Assembly: GCA_009469585.1 (NCBI GenBank)
Contig: SSXW01000001.1
Coordinates: 124,001 to 188,000, forward strand
Length of the DNA stretch: 64,000 nucleotides
Origin: Dechloromonas sp. Dech2017
Lineage (GTDB): Bacteria; Pseudomonadota; Gammaproteobacteria; Burkholderiales; Rhodocyclaceae
Direction: 5' to 3'
Part shown: one piece after another, positions 1 to 8,110 of the stretch
How positions within the stretch are numbered: the stretch's first letter is position 1
Layout of the letters: the number at the start of each line of letters is the position of its first letter
The notes under the pieces: model-generated
What the model was told of the DNA's origin: nothing
Databases searched by the model: none
What the model saw: the letters and a program-made list of their open reading frames with translations, nothing else
Program-made: the position numbers and the translations under genes

Positions 1-2
1 TC

Positions 3-488
3 TACCGCCTCGAAGAAGTCGTCTTCGCCGCCACCCCGGAAAACCTGGCCAGCGTTCGCGAGCAACTGGGCCGCGGCAAGCCGGTCGGCGAGATCGTCAC
101 CGGGCTGCGGGCACGGGGCGTCGAAGTCGGCGGCGGCGTTGCCGTCAAGCCGGCCGAACAACTCGCCCTCGAACTGCTGCCCCAGCTGGCGCAAAGCCGC
201 GAAGGCCAGCCGCAGCTGATCGAGAACCAGGGGCGCGCCGCCCTCATCACCGTGCTCGGCAGCAAGGCCGAGCCGCTCGACGAAGCCAAGGCACAGCCCT
301 TCATCGAAAGCTACCTGGCCAACAAGCACAAGGCCGATCTCGCCCGCGACGCCCTCAAGCAGCTGCGCGACAAGGCCAAGGTCGAATACGTCGGCGAATT
401 CACCGGCACCAAGCCGGCCGGCGAAGCGCCCAAGGCCGCCGCCACCACCGATGCCGCCGTCACCAAGGGCATTGCCGGCCTCAAGTAA
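3..488 (+). CDS. epsD: EpsD-family peptidyl-prolyl cis-trans isomerase, C-terminal part
   Basis: Only the last ~161 residues are in the window; the start lies upstream of base 1. The visible part has alternating charged helices, for example NQGRAALITVLGSKAEPLDE and QPFIESYLANKHKADLARDA, typical of the C-terminal region of SurA/PpiC-like periplasmic foldases of the EpsD type. The tail is rich in Ala and Lys. In exosortase-B EPS loci epsD immediately precedes epsE, epsF and epsG, exactly the order here, and it is thought to help fold export-complex proteins in the periplasm. The family call rests mostly on gene order because the catalytic PPIase domain is off the window. Confidence 0.72.
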   Translation, partial: YRLEEVVFAATPENLASVREQLGRGKPVGEIVTGLRARGVEVGGGVAVKPAEQLALELLPQLAQSREGQPQLIENQGRAALITVLGSKAEPLDEAKAQPFIESYLANKHKADLARDALKQLRDKAKVEYVGEFTGTKPAGEAPKAAATTDAAVTKGIAGLK

Positions 489-524
489 CCCGGAAACCTA
501 ACCCGGAAACCTAACCCGGAAACC
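486..524 (+). repeat. Three exact tandem copies of a 13-bp unit
   Basis: The unit TAACCCGGAAACC occurs at 486-498, 499-511 and 512-524 without a mismatch. The first copy supplies the TAA stop of epsD. The array fills nearly the whole epsD-epsE gap and ends 7 bp before the epsE start codon, so copy number would set the spacing between the two genes. Confidence 0.9.
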
Positions 525-531
525 GATTCCC

Positions 532-1353
532 ATGAACCAACTGCACCGCTTCTTCCTCGCCATCCTCGTCTCCCTCGGCCTCGCCGCCGGCGCGCATGCC
601 GAAGGCAACCCCGCCGACTACCGCCTCGGCGCCGGCGACGCCATCAAGATCAGCGTTTTCCAGAACCCCGATCTCACCGTCGAAACCCGCGTTGCCGAAA
701 GCGGCACCGTCACCTACCCGCTGATCGGCGCCGTGCAACTCGGCGACCTGACCATTGCCGAAGCCGAGCTGGCCATTGCCAGCAAGCTGCGCGAAGGCGG
801 CTTCGTGCAGCGGCCGCAGGTCAACATCCTGCTCATGCAGGTCAGGGGCAACCAGGTTTCCGTGCTCGGCATGGTCAACCGCCCCGGCCGCTACCCCATC
901 GAAACCGGCAACACCCGCGTTTCCGACATGCTGGCCACGGCTGGCGGCGCCATGCCCTCGGGCACCACCGGCGGCGGTGCCGATGTCCTCATCCTCACCG
1001 GCGTGCGCGACGGCAAGGCCTTCCGCAAGGAAATCGACATCCCCGACCTGTTCATCAACAGCAGCGCCGAGCGCGACATCCCGGTGGCCGGCGGCGACGT
1101 CATCTACGTCCACCGCGCCCCGGTCTTCTACATCTACGGCGAAGTCCAGCGCGCCGGCTCCTACCGGCTCGAACGCAACATGACCGTGCTCCAGGGCCTG
1201 GCCCAGGGCGGCGGCCTGACCATCCGCGGTACCGAACGCGGCCTGCGCATCCACCGCCTGGGCACCGACAGCAAGGTCAGCGTCCTCACCCCGGAAAAGA
1301 CCGACCGCATCCAGGCCAACGACGTGCTCTACGTCCAGGAAAGCTTCTTCTGA
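532..1353 (+). CDS. epsE: EPS export outer-membrane protein EpsE (Wza family)
   Basis: A 273-residue outer-membrane polysaccharide export protein. A signal peptide spans about residues 1-23 (LAILVSLGLAAGAHA, then EG). The mature N-terminus ADYRLGAGDAIKISVFQNP is the start of the Poly_export/Wza domain, followed by SLBB-like repeats (NQVSVLGMVNRPGRYPIE and FYIYGEVQRAGSYRLERN). No lipobox cysteine is visible, so it is not an obvious lipoprotein, unlike E. coli Wza. It should form the outer-membrane channel that works with the EpsF co-polymerase. It starts at ATG 532 just after the 13-bp repeat array and lies 25 bp upstream of epsF. Confidence 0.93.
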   Translation: MNQLHRFFLAILVSLGLAAGAHAEGNPADYRLGAGDAIKISVFQNPDLTVETRVAESGTVTYPLIGAVQLGDLTIAEAELAIASKLREGGFVQRPQVNILLMQVRGNQVSVLGMVNRPGRYPIETGNTRVSDMLATAGGAMPSGTTGGGADVLILTGVRDGKAFRKEIDIPDLFINSSAERDIPVAGGDVIYVHRAPVFYIYGEVQRAGSYRLERNMTVLQGLAQGGGLTIRGTERGLRIHRLGTDSKVSVLTPEKTDRIQANDVLYVQESFF

Positions 1354-1378
1354 CCCGCCCGCCCATCGAAAGCCACCC

Positions 1379-2803
1379 ATGACTTTCCAGCAATTCCTGC
1401 TCATCCTCTGGGCGCGCCGCAAGCTCGCGCTCGCCGTACTCGGCGTCACCTTCCTCACCACGCTGGTCGTCAGCCTCGTGCTGCCCAGGGAATACACCGC
1501 CACCACCTCGCTGGTCATCGACGTCAAGTCGCCCGACCCCATCGCCGGCATCGTCATGCAAGGCATGATGGCCCCCGGCTACATGGCAACGCAGATGGAC
1601 ATCATCAACAGCGACCGTGTCGCCAGCCGCGTCGTCAAGTTGCTCGGTATCGCCGGCAATGCCGAAGCCATTGAAAAATGGAAGGAAGCCAGCGAAGGCA
1701 AGGGCACCATCGAAAGCTACTACGGCGAACTGCTGCAAAAGAAGCTCGACATCAAGCCCTCGCGCGAGAGCAACGTCATCAACATCAACTTCTCCGGCCC
1801 CGAACCGCAATTCGTCGCCGCCGTCGCCAACGCCTTCGCCCAGGCCTATATCGACACCTCCATTGAACTGCGCGTCGAGCCGGCCCGCCAGTACAGCGCC
1901 TGGTTCGAAGAGCGGCAAAAAGGCCTGCGCGCCAACCTCGAACAAGCCCAGGCCAAGCTCTCCGCCTACCAGCAGGAGAAGGGCATCGTCGTCACCGACG
2001 ACCGCATCATGGACAACGAAACGGCCCGCCTCAACGATCTCGCCGCCCAGCTTTCCGCCGCCCAGGCCCAGCGTGCCGACGCCGCCAGCCGGCAAAAGAG
2101 CGGCACCAGCGAACTCTCGCTCGAAGTGCTGCAAAACCCGCTGATCCAGAACCTCAAGGCCGAGATCGCCCGCAGCGAATCCAAGCTCTCCGAGCTCAAC
2201 GCCAACCTCGGCAAGAACCACCCGCAAGTGCAGCAACTCGAAGCCCAGATCAAGGAGCAAAACCAGCAGCTGCGCGAAGAAATCGGCCGCATCTCCGGTG
2301 GCGCCGCCGTCGCCACCCGCTTCGGCGCCGTCAAGCAGGAAGAACTCAAGGCCGCCATCGAGGAACAGAAAAAACGCGTCCTCGCCATCAAGGCCGAGCG
2401 CGACCAGCTCGCCGTCCTCGTCAATGACGTCGAAACCGCCCGCCGCGCCTACGAGGCCGTTGGCCAGCGCATGACGCAAAGCAACCTCGAAGGCCAGTCG
2501 CAGCAAACCAACGTCCTCGTCCTCAGCCCGGCCGTTGAGCCCACCAAGCACTCGCGGCCGCGCGTCTTCCTCAACCTGCTCGTCGCCATCTTCCTCGGCA
2601 CCCTGCTCGGCGTGGGTGCTGCGCTGGTTGCCGAACTCGGCCAGCGCCGCATCCGTTCCGCCGAAGACCTCGCCCTGGCCCTCGAACTCCCCGTGCTCGC
2701 CGAGCTCGATTCCACCCAGCCCCGCGCCAAAAAGAAATTTGGATTTTGGCCATTTTTTCCGGTTGACCGCAGCACTGCACGGCAAGCCGCCGCCGAGGCC
2801 TGA
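1379..2803 (+). CDS. epsF: Chain-length determinant protein EpsF (Wzz/PCP family)
   Basis: A 474-residue polysaccharide co-polymerase. It has the PCP layout: an N-terminal membrane helix (about residues 15-36, LAVLGVTFLTTLVVSLVL), a long periplasmic part rich in coiled coil (about residues 165-370, with runs of Glu, Gln and Ala), and a second helix near residues 400-422 (LVAIFLGTLLGVGAALVAEL). It controls EPS chain length with the EpsG kinase. The cytoplasmic tail carries a copy of the window-wide dispersed repeat, read as FFPVDRSTARQ, in a segment that is normally variable. epsG starts 5 bp after its stop. Confidence 0.93.
   Translation: MTFQQFLLILWARRKLALAVLGVTFLTTLVVSLVLPREYTATTSLVIDVKSPDPIAGIVMQGMMAPGYMATQMDIINSDRVASRVVKLLGIAGNAEAIEKWKEASEGKGTIESYYGELLQKKLDIKPSRESNVININFSGPEPQFVAAVANAFAQAYIDTSIELRVEPARQYSAWFEERQKGLRANLEQAQAKLSAYQQEKGIVVTDDRIMDNETARLNDLAAQLSAAQAQRADAASRQKSGTSELSLEVLQNPLIQNLKAEIARSESKLSELNANLGKNHPQVQQLEAQIKEQNQQLREEIGRISGGAAVATRFGAVKQEELKAAIEEQKKRVLAIKAERDQLAVLVNDVETARRAYEAVGQRMTQSNLEGQSQQTNVLVLSPAVEPTKHSRPRVFLNLLVAIFLGTLLGVGAALVAELGQRRIRSAEDLALALELPVLAELDSTQPRAKKKFGFWPFFPVDRSTARQAAAEA
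2741..2774 (+). repeat. Dispersed bipartite repeat, copy A (in epsF tail)
   Basis: An AT-rich arm ATTTTGGCCATTTTTT is followed by the core GGTTGACCGCAGCA. It is translated as part of the EpsF C-terminal tail. Confidence 0.7.
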
Positions 2804-2808
2804 ACGCC

Positions 2809-3678
2809 ATGAACGCCATCCACGAAAAGCTTAACGCCGACTCTGGCCGCTCCATCGGCGCCATCCTCATCGACAGCGGCCGCCTCAGCCCGGACGCCGC
2901 CGAGCGCATCCTCAAGCTGCAAAAGGCCCGCGGCCTGCGCTTCGGCGACGCTGCCATCGAGCTCGGCCTGCTCAGCGAAGCCGACATCCAGCAAGCCCTC
3001 TCCCGGCAATACGACTACCCCTACCTGATGCCCGGCGACACCAGCGTCAGCGAAGAAGTCATCGCCGCCTTCAAGCCCTTCAGCCCCGTCGTCGAACAAC
3101 TGCGCGCCCTGCGCAGCCAGCTCATGCTGCGCTGGTTCGACGGCGAAGCCGGCCACAAGACCCTGGCCGTGGTCAGCCCCGGCCGCGGCGAAGGCCGCAG
3201 CTTCACCGCCGCCAACCTCGCTGTGGTCTTCTCGCAACTGGGCGAACGCACCCTGCTGATCGACGCCGACCTGCGCAACCCCAGCCAGCACAAACTCTTC
3301 CGCCTGCCCAACCGGCTCGGCCTCTCCAGCCTGCTGGCCGGGCGAGCCGAACTGGCCGACACCGTCACCCGCATCCCCGGCCTGATCGACCTCTCCGTCA
3401 TGGCTGCCGGCGCCACTCCGCCCAATCCGCAGGAACTGCTCGCCCGGCCCAGCTTCAACGCACTGATCGCCACCGTGCAGGGGCAGTACGACATCGTGAT
3501 CGTCGACACCCCGGCCGGCGCCGAAACCGCCGACCACCAGAGCATTGCCGCCCGCGCCCGCGGCGCCGTCGTCGTTGCCCGCAAGGACATCAGCCTGGCC
3601 CCGCAAGTCCAGGCCCTGGTCGGTTCGCTGCAACAAGCAGGCGTGGTCGTCGTTGGCGCCGTGCTCAACAACGGCTGA
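2809..3678 (+). CDS. epsG: Chain-length determinant tyrosine kinase EpsG (BY-kinase-like)
   Basis: A 289-residue P-loop protein of the bacterial tyrosine kinase/MinD-like group. An N-terminal segment of about 90 residues (SIGAILIDSGRLSPDAAERI) resembles the MshEN-like helical domain common in EpsG. The Walker A loop, residues 125-131, reads GRGEGRS, so Arg130 stands where most P-loops have Lys. The Walker A-prime motif LLIDADLRNP and Walker B motif IVIVDTPAG follow. The C-terminus (GAVLNNG) has no tyrosine cluster, so the usual autophosphorylation tail is missing. It should act with EpsF in EPS polymerisation and export. In related loci epsH follows directly; here another gene intervenes. Confidence 0.9.
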   Translation: MNAIHEKLNADSGRSIGAILIDSGRLSPDAAERILKLQKARGLRFGDAAIELGLLSEADIQQALSRQYDYPYLMPGDTSVSEEVIAAFKPFSPVVEQLRALRSQLMLRWFDGEAGHKTLAVVSPGRGEGRSFTAANLAVVFSQLGERTLLIDADLRNPSQHKLFRLPNRLGLSSLLAGRAELADTVTRIPGLIDLSVMAAGATPPNPQELLARPSFNALIATVQGQYDIVIVDTPAGAETADHQSIAARARGAVVVARKDISLAPQVQALVGSLQQAGVVVVGAVLNNG

Positions 3679-3720
3679 CATCCATGCTGGCAATCAACCT
3701 TTCGCTTGGTCAGGAATCAA

Positions 3721-3743
3721 CTTGTTCTGAAATCAAGAACAAG
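3721..3743. promoter_or_regulatory. 8-bp perfect inverted repeat upstream of the AlbA_2 gene
   Basis: CTTGTTCT at 3721-3728 is mirrored by AGAACAAG at 3736-3743 around a 7-bp spacer. It lies in the 198-bp gap between epsG and the next gene, about 134 bp before that start codon. No T-run follows, so an operator is more likely than a terminator. The rest of the gap shows no convincing gene. Confidence 0.4.
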
Positions 3744-3876
3744 TGTTTTCTAATCGAGAACGTCCTGATTGCCCTCATGCTGCCCGTCGCCGGCGTCGCC
3801 ATGCGGCAAACAGCGCGCGATAAGCTTCCGTTGGGCATGTTGCCTGGCCTCTTGATACCGTTGCCGGGGCAGCGCC

Positions 3877-5274
3877 ATGACGCTTGAAAATCTGCTTGGC
3901 AACATCCCCGACGAATTGCGCGCGCTGATGGCGCTCGGCGAAGGTGCTCGCGTCGAGTTCAAAACCAGTTTTCAGAAAGAAGTCATTGAAACGCTGGTTG
4001 CTTTCGCCAACAGTCGGGGCGGCGTTGTTTTTGTCGGGGTTGATGATCAAGGCCATGTTCTGGGTGCCAAGCTCAATAGTGAAACCATCCAGAACTGGAT
4101 CAATCAATGCAAGGTTTCAACTTCCCCAAGCCTGATCCCCGACGTTGAGCTATTGGAAATTGATCAAAAGACGGTAGCTGCATTTCTTGTCGATGAATAT
4201 CCAATCAAACCAGTGTCTGCCAAAGGCCGCTACTTCAAGCGGGTAGGCAATGCCAACCACCAGATGACGTCTGTCGAAATTGCCGATGCGCATCTAAAAC
4301 TCATCAACTCAAGCTGGGACTACCACCCAGACCCGACGCACGAACTCGACACCATATCCAGGAAGAAGGTTCTGGACTTTGCCGAAGCCGTCCAGCTCAA
4401 GGCCGACTTCACGACCATTCTGGAAAAGTTCGAACTCGCCAAAGAAGGTCGCCCCACGCTGGGTTGCCATCTCCTGTTCTCTGCCAACGAACCCATGCTT
4501 TGCACGCTTGAAGCCGGCCGTTTCGCGACACCTACCGTTATCAAGGACAGCATAACCAGCCGTGACACCCTGATCGAGCAAGTTGCTCGCATCATGGGTT
4601 TTATCGTCAAGCACACCAACAAGGCCTACATCATTACCGGCAACCCAAAGCGTGAAGAACGCTGGGATTACCCGATGGATGCGCTGCGTGAAATTGTCGT
4701 CAATATGATCGTCCACCGCGACTACCAGAGCGCCAACGACTCCACCATCAAAATCTACGACGACCGTATCGAATTTTTCAACCCGGGCCGCCTGCTTGAT
4801 GATCTTACGGTAGAAAAAATAAAGGCCGGGCACTACAAGTCACACCTTCGCAATAAGCAGATCGCGCACATTTTCAAAGAACTCGAACTCATCGAAAAAT
4901 ACGGCACAGGCGTCAAGCGAGTCATCGAAGCCTTTCTGGCCTATGGCTTGCCGGAACCAGTATTCGAAGCCATGCAAGGTGGTATGGCAGTAACGGTATT
5001 TAACGCCATGCAGAAATCGCCTGAGGGTGTAAGTGGCGGTGTAAGTGGCGGTGTAAGTGGCGGTGTAAGTGGCGGTGTAAGTGGCGGTGTAACCGCTGTT
5101 CTTGAATACCTGCAACAAAACGAAGGAAAGAGCGCGTCTGATGTGGCAATTGCCTTAAATGCCCCGAAGCGATCTGTTGAACGCTGGCTCAAGCAACTCC
5201 GCGCAGCCAAAAAAATAGAGTTTCGTGGTGCTCCCAAAAATGGTGGCTACTACCTGCTTAAGGCCTCTCAGTAA
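3877..5274 (+). CDS. AlbA_2 (schlafen-type) ATP-binding regulator with GVSG repeat
   Basis: A 465-residue protein. The N-terminal AlbA_2 domain (about residues 15-130) contains GARVEFKTSF, LVAFANSRGGVVFVGVDDQG and GRYFKRVGNAN. A central RecG-like HATPase_c_4 region (about residues 265-360) carries LREIVVNMIVHRDY, IKIYDDRIEFFNPGRL and EKYGTGVKRVIEAF. A linker of five GVSG repeats follows, then a C-terminal winged-helix part (SASDVAIALNAPKRSVERWL). Such proteins are usually called predicted transcriptional regulators or RecG-like; the role of this one is unknown. It is less GC-rich than its neighbours and splits epsG from epsH, so it looks acquired. Confidence 0.85.
   Translation: MTLENLLGNIPDELRALMALGEGARVEFKTSFQKEVIETLVAFANSRGGVVFVGVDDQGHVLGAKLNSETIQNWINQCKVSTSPSLIPDVELLEIDQKTVAAFLVDEYPIKPVSAKGRYFKRVGNANHQMTSVEIADAHLKLINSSWDYHPDPTHELDTISRKKVLDFAEAVQLKADFTTILEKFELAKEGRPTLGCHLLFSANEPMLCTLEAGRFATPTVIKDSITSRDTLIEQVARIMGFIVKHTNKAYIITGNPKREERWDYPMDALREIVVNMIVHRDYQSANDSTIKIYDDRIEFFNPGRLLDDLTVEKIKAGHYKSHLRNKQIAHIFKELELIEKYGTGVKRVIEAFLAYGLPEPVFEAMQGGMAVTVFNAMQKSPEGVSGGVSGGVSGGVSGGVSGGVTAVLEYLQQNEGKSASDVAIALNAPKRSVERWLKQLRAAKKIEFRGAPKNGGYYLLKASQ
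5026..5091 (+). repeat. In-frame 12-bp minisatellite encoding GVSG
   Basis: Five identical units GGTGTAAGTGGC run from 5026 to 5085 and a sixth begins (GGTGTA) at 5086. The unit is a multiple of three, so gain or loss of copies would change the linker length between the HATPase-like and winged-helix parts without a frameshift. The DNA identity is perfect, which suggests recent expansion. Confidence 0.95.
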
Positions 5275-5290
5275 GGCCCGTGGAAAATTG

Positions 5291-6172
5291 ATGAGTGTAA
5301 CGACCAGCCCCTTCGCGTCCCGCCCGGCCATCGCCGAATGGTTCCCCGTTTTCATCGGCCTCATTGCGCTCTTCGTGCCCACCTATGTCGACCTGGCGCG
5401 CAGCATCTGGGCCAGCGAGGCCCAGGCCCACGGGCCGATCATCCTCGGCGTTGCGCTGTTCTTCTTCTGGCGCCAGCACCGCGCCATCCATGCGCTGCCG
5501 GCCAGCCCCGCCAGCGCCGGCTGGCCAGCCTTCGTTTTCGGGCTGCTGCTCTACATCCTCGGCCGTTCGCAAGACATCCTGCTCTTCGAAGTCGGTTCGC
5601 AGATCGTCATCGTCGCCAGCCTGCTGCTCATCATCCGCGGCTGGGCCGCGCTGCGCCTGGCGTGGTTTCCGCTCTTTTTCATGCTCTTCATGATCCCGCT
5701 GCCCGGCGCCGTCGTCGATGCGCTCACCCTGCCCATGAAGATGGCCGTCTCCCAGGTGGCCGAACACATCCTCTACGCCGTGGGTTACCCCATCGCGCGC
5801 ACCGGCGTCATCCTGCAGATCGGCCAGTACAAACTGCTCGTGGCCGACGCCTGCGCCGGCCTGCAAACCCTGTTCACCCTCGAAGCCCTCGGGCTCCTCT
5901 ACCTCAACATCGTTCGCCACGACTCGCTCTTCCGCAACGTCGCCCTGGCCATCCTCATCGTCCCCATCTCTTTCACCGCCAACGTCATCCGCGTCATGGC
6001 GCTCACCCTCATCACCTACCACTACGGCGATGCAGCAGGGCAGGGCTTCCTGCACGGTTTTGCCGGCATGCTACTGTTCATCAGCGCGCTGCTGCTGATC
6101 ATTGGCGTGGATTCGGTGCTTCAACTCGGCGAAAAGCGCTGGCGCAGCCAGCCCGCAGCGGTCAAGGCATAG
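5291..6172 (+). CDS. epsH: Exosortase B (EpsH/XrtB)
   Basis: A 293-residue polytopic inner-membrane transpeptidase with about eight membrane helices. The exosortase triad is visible: Cys188 in VADACAGLQTLFTLEA, Arg234 in ANVIRVMALTLITY and His255 in GQGFLHGFAG. It should cleave PEP-CTERM tails and help attach or sort these proteins to the surface matrix; two such substrates lie at 24202 and 25144. The stand-alone exosortase followed by a separate EpsI, rather than the fused XrtA form, points to XrtB. ATG 5291 is chosen because the longer reading frame from 5225 overlaps the previous gene. epsI starts 4 bp after the stop. Confidence 0.93.
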   Translation: MSVTTSPFASRPAIAEWFPVFIGLIALFVPTYVDLARSIWASEAQAHGPIILGVALFFFWRQHRAIHALPASPASAGWPAFVFGLLLYILGRSQDILLFEVGSQIVIVASLLLIIRGWAALRLAWFPLFFMLFMIPLPGAVVDALTLPMKMAVSQVAEHILYAVGYPIARTGVILQIGQYKLLVADACAGLQTLFTLEALGLLYLNIVRHDSLFRNVALAILIVPISFTANVIRVMALTLITYHYGDAAGQGFLHGFAGMLLFISALLLIIGVDSVLQLGEKRWRSQPAAVKA

Positions 6173-6176
6173 GCCC

Positions 6177-6854
6177 ATGAAACTCCGGGTTCAAAATTTC
6201 GTCTTGCTTGCCCTCATGCTATCTGCCAGTGCTTTCTCAGTGGCGATAAAGCCTAGCCTGTCGATTCCAGGCGATACCAGTAAGGCGAAGTTGGAGTCCA
6301 TGATTCCTTCGGCGTTTAGCGGTTGGGTTACTGATTTGCAGACCGGCGCGCTAGTCGTAAATCCGAGTGAAGCTGAGGCGTTGGATCAGATATATGCAGC
6401 AACCCTAAGCAGGACATACGTCAATGCGCAAGGCAAACGGGTCATGCTCTCCATAGCCTACGGTGTCGAGCAAAACAAGCAGTCTCAAGTACACCGTCCC
6501 GACGTGTGCTATCCAGCCCAAGGGTTTATGGTGCGGAGCGAAGGCAGGATCAAACTGCAAACACCGTATGCGGAGATTCCAATTCTGCGCTTGGTAGCAA
6601 CTCAGGGAAACCGGATCGAGCCGATTTCATACTGGATACGGGTCGGGGATGATCTTGCCAGCGGCTGGGTGGGCCAAAAAGTTGCCGTCGTCAAACAAGG
6701 ACTTAAACGCCATGTAGCTGATGGACTACTTTTTCGGGTTTCAAGCATTGACCCAGACACCGAAATAGCCTTTCCGACACACGAGCAATTCATCAAAGAC
6801 CTGTTAGCAGCAATGAGCGATTCCGATCGCCCATTTCTCATTGGCCGGCCCTGA
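6177..6854 (+). CDS. epsI: EpsI-family exosortase-associated protein
   Basis: A 225-residue EpsI homologue with an N-terminal membrane/signal segment (FVLLALMLSASAFSVA). The family signature surrounds VHRPDVCYPAQGFMV, where the conserved Cys-Tyr-Pro sits. EpsI is found next to, or fused to, exosortases and is needed for EPS production in methanolan-type loci, but its exact biochemistry is not known. ATG 6177 is chosen because it lies 4 bp after the epsH stop; the longer frame from 6102 would overlap epsH. Base composition begins to fall here and stays low until about 12400. Confidence 0.9.
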   Translation: MKLRVQNFVLLALMLSASAFSVAIKPSLSIPGDTSKAKLESMIPSAFSGWVTDLQTGALVVNPSEAEALDQIYAATLSRTYVNAQGKRVMLSIAYGVEQNKQSQVHRPDVCYPAQGFMVRSEGRIKLQTPYAEIPILRLVATQGNRIEPISYWIRVGDDLASGWVGQKVAVVKQGLKRHVADGLLFRVSSIDPDTEIAFPTHEQFIKDLLAAMSDSDRPFLIGRP

Positions 6855-6868
6855 TCAGATCACGATCT

Positions 6869-8110
6869 GTGCAGAAAAAAAACTTTATCTTCACCGCCAT
6901 ATCTATCGGTAGCCGATTAGTTGCCGGGCTATTGCTATTTGTCGTTTTGGCTAGACTCTGGGGGCCAGAAGATTTTGGGATGTACAGCTTTGCCTTTGGT
7001 CTATCGATGACCTTGGTTCTGATTGTTGATTTTGGTTTTGCCAGTTATTTGCTTAGAGAAATAGGGGCGGATCCGTCAAATATTGGAACGGTGTTCCGCG
7101 AAGGTTTGCGGTTGAAGTTGTTGCTGATAGTTCCATTTTTTCTTGCGTCTTCACTGACGTTCTGGTTTTTCAATACCAAATTGCCTGTTCTGTTGTTTGT
7201 GCCCATGTTGCTATCGGCGCTGATGTTGTCATTTAGTGAGTACTGCATCGCTCCGCTTAGAGCCTTAGGGCGCTACGATATTGAGACAGGCATTATTACT
7301 GTTTCTAATCTTATTAATTTTGGAGTTGCCGCTAGTGTTGCTTGGTTTGGCGGAGGGGTGGTAGAGGTCGCTTACGCCAGTCTGGTGTGTCGATTTCAGT
7401 ATTTCGTTGCCGCTGCCATCACCTTGTACCGCATTGCACCCGCTGTAGCGCAAAAAATTTCACGTTGTACAGTTTCAAAATTATTCCAGAAGCTTTTTCC
7501 GTACGGCACCGATGGCGTTCTGAGTACGGCATGGAATCAACTTGACGTGGTATTGGTTGGTTCGTTATTTGGAAGTGCTAGCCTAGGTATCTATTCGGCA
7601 GGACAGAAAGTCGTTCAGGGTCTCTATGTCCTTGCCCAAGTAATTGGGAATGTAATGATTCCGCACTTGGCGCGATTGTCCTCTAGTAAATCAAATGAAC
7701 TAGGTGTGTTGGCAATTAAAACTGTTTTTGGTGTTTCGGTCATTGGCTTTATTTTGTCAGCCCCGCTATATTTGTTTCCGGATTGGCTAGTTGAGACATT
7801 GTTTGGCTCTAAATATGGTGATCTTAATCGGCTGATGCCATATTTTTCATTTGTCTTGGTACTGCGTTTTATTTCCGCTGGTTCGGGAATCGTGCTCACC
7901 GCTGTTGGTATGCAGTCAAGGCGCAATATATATCAAGGGCTGGGAATCGTATTGTTCTCAGCCCTTGCCATGCTGGCAGGAATGTTCGATCTTGGGCTCG
8001 TTGGGATTATTGGATCTTACGCTGCTGCTCTGATATTCATGGCTATATCGTTCCAGCGGGCTTTGAGCCCGTATTTGAAATTAAAGAGCAATAGCGTCAA
8101 TGGAATTTAA
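6869..8110 (+). CDS. Wzx-like polysaccharide flippase
   Basis: A 413-residue protein of the MOP/oligosaccharide flippase family with about 12-14 membrane helices. The N-terminus is typical (SRLVAGLLLFVVLARLWGPE, then FGMYSFAFGL), and the second half contains SASLGIYSAGQKVVQGLYVL. It should move undecaprenyl-linked repeat units across the inner membrane before polymerisation. The start is GTG 6869, 14 bp after epsI. The gene is AT-richer than its surroundings, as expected for the variable part of a capsule or EPS locus. It overlaps the next gene by 11 bp. Confidence 0.88.
   Translation: MQKKNFIFTAISIGSRLVAGLLLFVVLARLWGPEDFGMYSFAFGLSMTLVLIVDFGFASYLLREIGADPSNIGTVFREGLRLKLLLIVPFFLASSLTFWFFNTKLPVLLFVPMLLSALMLSFSEYCIAPLRALGRYDIETGIITVSNLINFGVAASVAWFGGGVVEVAYASLVCRFQYFVAAAITLYRIAPAVAQKISRCTVSKLFQKLFPYGTDGVLSTAWNQLDVVLVGSLFGSASLGIYSAGQKVVQGLYVLAQVIGNVMIPHLARLSSSKSNELGVLAIKTVFGVSVIGFILSAPLYLFPDWLVETLFGSKYGDLNRLMPYFSFVLVLRFISAGSGIVLTAVGMQSRRNIYQGLGIVLFSALAMLAGMFDLGLVGIIGSYAAALIFMAISFQRALSPYLKLKSNSVNGI

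Noticed and set aside
3684..3887. 67-residue frame between epsG and the AlbA_2 gene
   Set aside because: No homology, no export or membrane pattern that convinces, and it runs into the next gene; better explained as intergenic DNA.
5026..5091. GVSG repeat as a CRISPR-like array
   Set aside because: Units are contiguous 12-mers without spacers and are in frame within a gene.
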